A stretch of 7,585 nt of DNA, from assembly GCA_937894825.1 (NCBI GenBank), contig CALCQT010000298.1:1-7585 (forward strand), read 5' to 3'. Position numbers and translations under genes: made by a program. The stretch comes from an uncultured Anaerolineaceae bacterium. GTDB lineage: Bacteria > Chloroflexota > Anaerolineae > Anaerolineales > Anaerolineaceae. Of the stretch, positions 5,835 through 7,585 are shown in pieces (positions within the stretch are counted from its first letter, which is position 1; each line of letters begins with the position of its first letter). Under the pieces are notes generated by a model that searched no databases, was not told where the DNA came from, and saw nothing but the letters and a program-made list of their open reading frames with translations.

Positions 5835-6794
5835 ATGTCCATTGTATGCAGCGGCTCAGTCGCCTATGATTACTTAATGAAATTTCCCGGCGTCTTTAAG
5901 GACCATATTCTTCCGGACCATCTTGAATCCATCAGTCTGTCATTCCTGGTGGACGACATGATCCGGCTGCAGGGAGGGATTGCACCCAACATCTGCTATA
6001 GTCTGGCGCTTTTAGGGCAAAAGCCAATGCTGTTTGCGACGGTCGGCGAAGATTTCGAGAATTACCGTCAATGGCTGACCACCCAGGGTATCGACTGCCG
6101 TTTCGCCCGCGTCATTCCAGGAAAATACACCGCGTCCTTCTTTGCGAATACGGATCAAACCAACGCCCAGATCGCGTTTTTCTATACCGGGGCCATGGGG
6201 AATTCCGCCGACATTAAAGTCGCCGAATTAGGGGACGAAGCCGTAGAATTATTCATTATTTCACCTTCCGACCCGCAAGCGATGATCGGCTACGCGCTGC
6301 AATGTAAAGAACTCGGTATCCCATATGCGTTCGATCCATCCCAGCAGATCATCCGCATGGATAAAGCCATGATTCGGGAAGGGGTCGCAGGCGCAAAGTT
6401 TCTCTTCTGCAACGAATATGAGTTCGAATTGCTCAAAAAGCATGCCGAATTAAGCGAAGCGGACATCACCGCGGAAGTGGATTGTGTGATCGTCACGTTG
6501 GGCGAACAAGGCTCCAAAATCCTGACCGGCGGGCAAACCTATGCCATTCCTGTTTTTCCGCCCGCGGACATCAAAGATCCGACCGGGGTCGGGGACGCAT
6601 ACCGCTCCGGATTCCTGACGGGGTTCTTCAAAGGATTGAACTGGGAAGTTTGCGGACGGATGGGCTCGCTTGCTTCCGCCTATGTGCTGGAACAACAGGG
6701 CACACAGACGCATGCGTACACCCGACAGCAGTTTATCGACCGTTTCCGCACGCAATGGGACGATGGCGGCCAACTGGACTGTTTGCTTTCGTAA
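5835..6794 (+). CDS. adoK: Adenosine kinase, mycobacterial AdoK type (PfkB family)
   Basis: This 319-residue protein phosphorylates adenosine to AMP with ATP, which salvages adenosine and pulls S-adenosylhomocysteine breakdown forward. It matches the Mycobacterium tuberculosis AdoK pattern end to end as I recall it: GS-A-DYLMKFPG near the start, LPDHLESISLSFLVDDM (27-43), the substrate-side GGIAPN (47-52), FYTGAMGNS...IKVAEL, FDPSQQ, FCNEYE, and the PfkB signature DPTGVGDAYRSGF (248-260) with D254 as catalytic base. This set sets it apart from ribokinase and fructokinase. The ATG has AGGAAAGAG (5817-5825) upstream. Length is normal for the family. It may be cotranscribed with the V4R-like gene across the intervening hairpin, and it ends 57 bases from the convergent aminotransferase gene. 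Adenosine is the likely substrate; a related nucleoside is possible. Confidence 0.85.
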   Translation: MSIVCSGSVAYDYLMKFPGVFKDHILPDHLESISLSFLVDDMIRLQGGIAPNICYSLALLGQKPMLFATVGEDFENYRQWLTTQGIDCRFARVIPGKYTASFFANTDQTNAQIAFFYTGAMGNSADIKVAELGDEAVELFIISPSDPQAMIGYALQCKELGIPYAFDPSQQIIRMDKAMIREGVAGAKFLFCNEYEFELLKKHAELSEADITAEVDCVIVTLGEQGSKILTGGQTYAIPVFPPADIKDPTGVGDAYRSGFLTGFFKGLNWEVCGRMGSLASAYVLEQQGTQTHAYTRQQFIDRFRTQWDDGGQLDCLLS

Positions 6795-6801
6795 TGTTGG
6801 C

Positions 6802-6842
6802 GTGGGATTGTTTTTTGCGCTTCGCGCAAAAAACAATCCCAC
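6802..6842. repeat. Long perfect hairpin between convergent genes
   Basis: A 19-base-pair perfect stem (6802-6820 with 6824-6842) closes on the loop TTC. The ascending arm is GTGGGATTG, T6, GCGC. It starts 7 bases after the adoK stop and ends 9 bases before the stop of the convergent aminotransferase gene, so it can serve as the 3' structure of both. No U-run follows on either strand; the T6/A6 runs lie inside the stem. It shares the apex CGCTTCGCG and overall design with the hairpin at 5766-5806, while the outer stems differ in sequence. Confidence 0.8.
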
Positions 6843-6851
6843 TGTAAGAAA

Positions 6852-7585
6852 TCACCGCACAATCAGCGGCAGCAGCGCCTCAAAGGCCTTCTCCAGATCC
6901 GCTTCGCTCAAACCGCAAAACGGGATGCGCAGGAAGCGCCTGCCATCTTCCGGATTGAGGTAAAAACCCCGTCCATCCGTCAAATTCAGCCCGGCCTCTT
7001 TTGCCCGCGGCAACAGCGTCTCCATGTCATTCCCTTCCGGGAGCGTCACACCGACAAAGAAACCGCCTTCCGGTTTGGGATAAACCGCTCCGGGCAGCTC
7101 GGCCGCCAGAATTTCCAACGTCTTTCTAAGCCGTGGTCCATACAAGGCATGAATTTTCTTCAGGTTCGGCTCGAAAAATCCCAGCTTCAGGAACTGATAG
7201 GCCAGCGCCTGAGTCGGGCTCACCGGGCCGATATAAGTATTCCCGGCAAAGACTTTGACCCGCTTCAGGAAATCCGCGTCACCGATCAGAAAACCAAGCC
7301 GCAGGCCGGGCGCCAATGTTTTCGAATAGGAGCCCATTTTGACGACCCGTTCCGGCGCCAGGGAAGCGATCGTCGGCAGGTCCTCGCCACTGTAGCGCAG
7401 CCGGCGGTAAGGAATGTCTTCCAGGATCCAAAAGTCATGTTTCCTGGCCAGTTCGGCAATGGCCTGCCGTTTTTCCAGGCTGGTGGTCGTCCCCATCGGA
7501 TTCTGAAAATCCGGGATCAGGTACACGAGTTTCGGCCGGCCCTTTTTGATCTCACTTTCCAACACATTCAGATCAATGCCATCCG
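6852..7585 (-). CDS. PLP-dependent aminotransferase, LysN/MocR type (C-terminal 243 residues)
   Basis: The frame runs in from the right edge, so about the first 150 residues are missing; it ends at TGA (6854-6852). Visible fold-type I aminotransferase marks, in order: FQNPMG (the Asn that contacts the PLP ring oxygen), the Asp-x-x-Tyr of EDIPYRRLRYSG, GSYSKTLAPGLRLGF with the PLP-binding Lys at 7320-7322, and RRFLRIPF with the Arg that would hold the substrate carboxylate. This set is typical of 2-aminoadipate/branched-chain type aminotransferases (LysN-like) and of the aminotransferase half of MocR regulators. The missing N-terminus would decide: a GntR winged-helix would make it a MocR regulator, its absence an enzyme of about 400 residues. 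It converges on adoK. Confidence 0.88.
   Translation of the reverse strand, partial: DGIDLNVLESEIKKGRPKLVYLIPDFQNPMGTTTSLEKRQAIAELARKHDFWILEDIPYRRLRYSGEDLPTIASLAPERVVKMGSYSKTLAPGLRLGFLIGDADFLKRVKVFAGNTYIGPVSPTQALAYQFLKLGFFEPNLKKIHALYGPRLRKTLEILAAELPGAVYPKPEGGFFVGVTLPEGNDMETLLPRAKEAGLNLTDGRGFYLNPEDGRRFLRIPFCGLSEADLEKAFEALLPLIVR

Noticed and set aside
6450..6862. Overlapping ORFs in several frames across the end of adoK and the following hairpin
   Set aside because: They are shadows of adoK; several read through both arms of the hairpin and give mirrored low-information tails.
1..7585. CRISPR array, tRNA, rRNA, transposase, integrase or attachment site
   Set aside because: I looked for regular spaced repeats, tRNA-like TTCGANTC arms, and recombinase or IS genes, and found none.

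Overview
The window reads as a bacterial chromosome segment of roughly 50% GC, most likely from the class Anaerolineae (Chloroflexota). Three things support this. The zinc-ribbon/TM/SH3 protein carries the Cys-framed SH3 domain ending in a W-x-(A/V)-E...YWL pattern that I associate with Anaerolineae. The HerA-like ATPase and the V4R-like protein look like chloroflexotal families. The adenosine kinase is of the mycobacterial AdoK type. The assignment rests on family recognition, not on a search.

Layout. Positions 1-243 (minus) hold the 5' end of a secreted protein of unknown function, with a good promoter at 328-356. A 341-base divergent spacer follows. At 585-1373 (plus) is a membrane protein with two cytoplasmic zinc ribbons and an outer SH3-like domain; its -10 box sits 7 bases before the ATG, so it may be leaderless. 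At 1441-3903 (plus) is an 820-residue HerA/FtsK-superfamily ATPase with a C-terminal coiled-coil arm, closed by a strong intrinsic terminator at 3952-4000. Between that terminator and the next gene lies a possible 20-codon minus-strand gene (3999-4061) with a strong Shine-Dalgarno. At 4166-4981 (plus) is a DarT-like (DUF4433) ADP-ribosyltransferase with no visible macrodomain or NADAR antitoxin beside it. At 5182-5754 (plus) is a V4R-like small protein, then adenosine kinase at 5835-6794 (plus). From the right edge, a fold-type I aminotransferase of the LysN/MocR type reads inward on the minus strand (6852-7585, N-terminus missing).

How they fit. AdoK and the aminotransferase look like housekeeping metabolism (adenosine salvage/S-adenosylhomocysteine recycling, and amino acid transamination). 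The HerA-like ATPase and the DarT-like enzyme are families often seen in mobile or defence contexts, but no transposase, integrase, tRNA or CRISPR is present here to mark an island. They appear to be separate transcription units, since a terminator lies between them.

The main points to follow up are: (1) a strong in-frame internal Shine-Dalgarno and ATG exactly at the linker between the ATPase and coiled-coil halves of the HerA-like gene; (2) the orphan DarT-like enzyme; (3) two near-identical long TTC-loop hairpins placed 7-11 bases after consecutive stop codons but lacking the poly-U tail of normal terminators; and (4) the 20-codon ORF beside a symmetric ATTATAAT -10 element.
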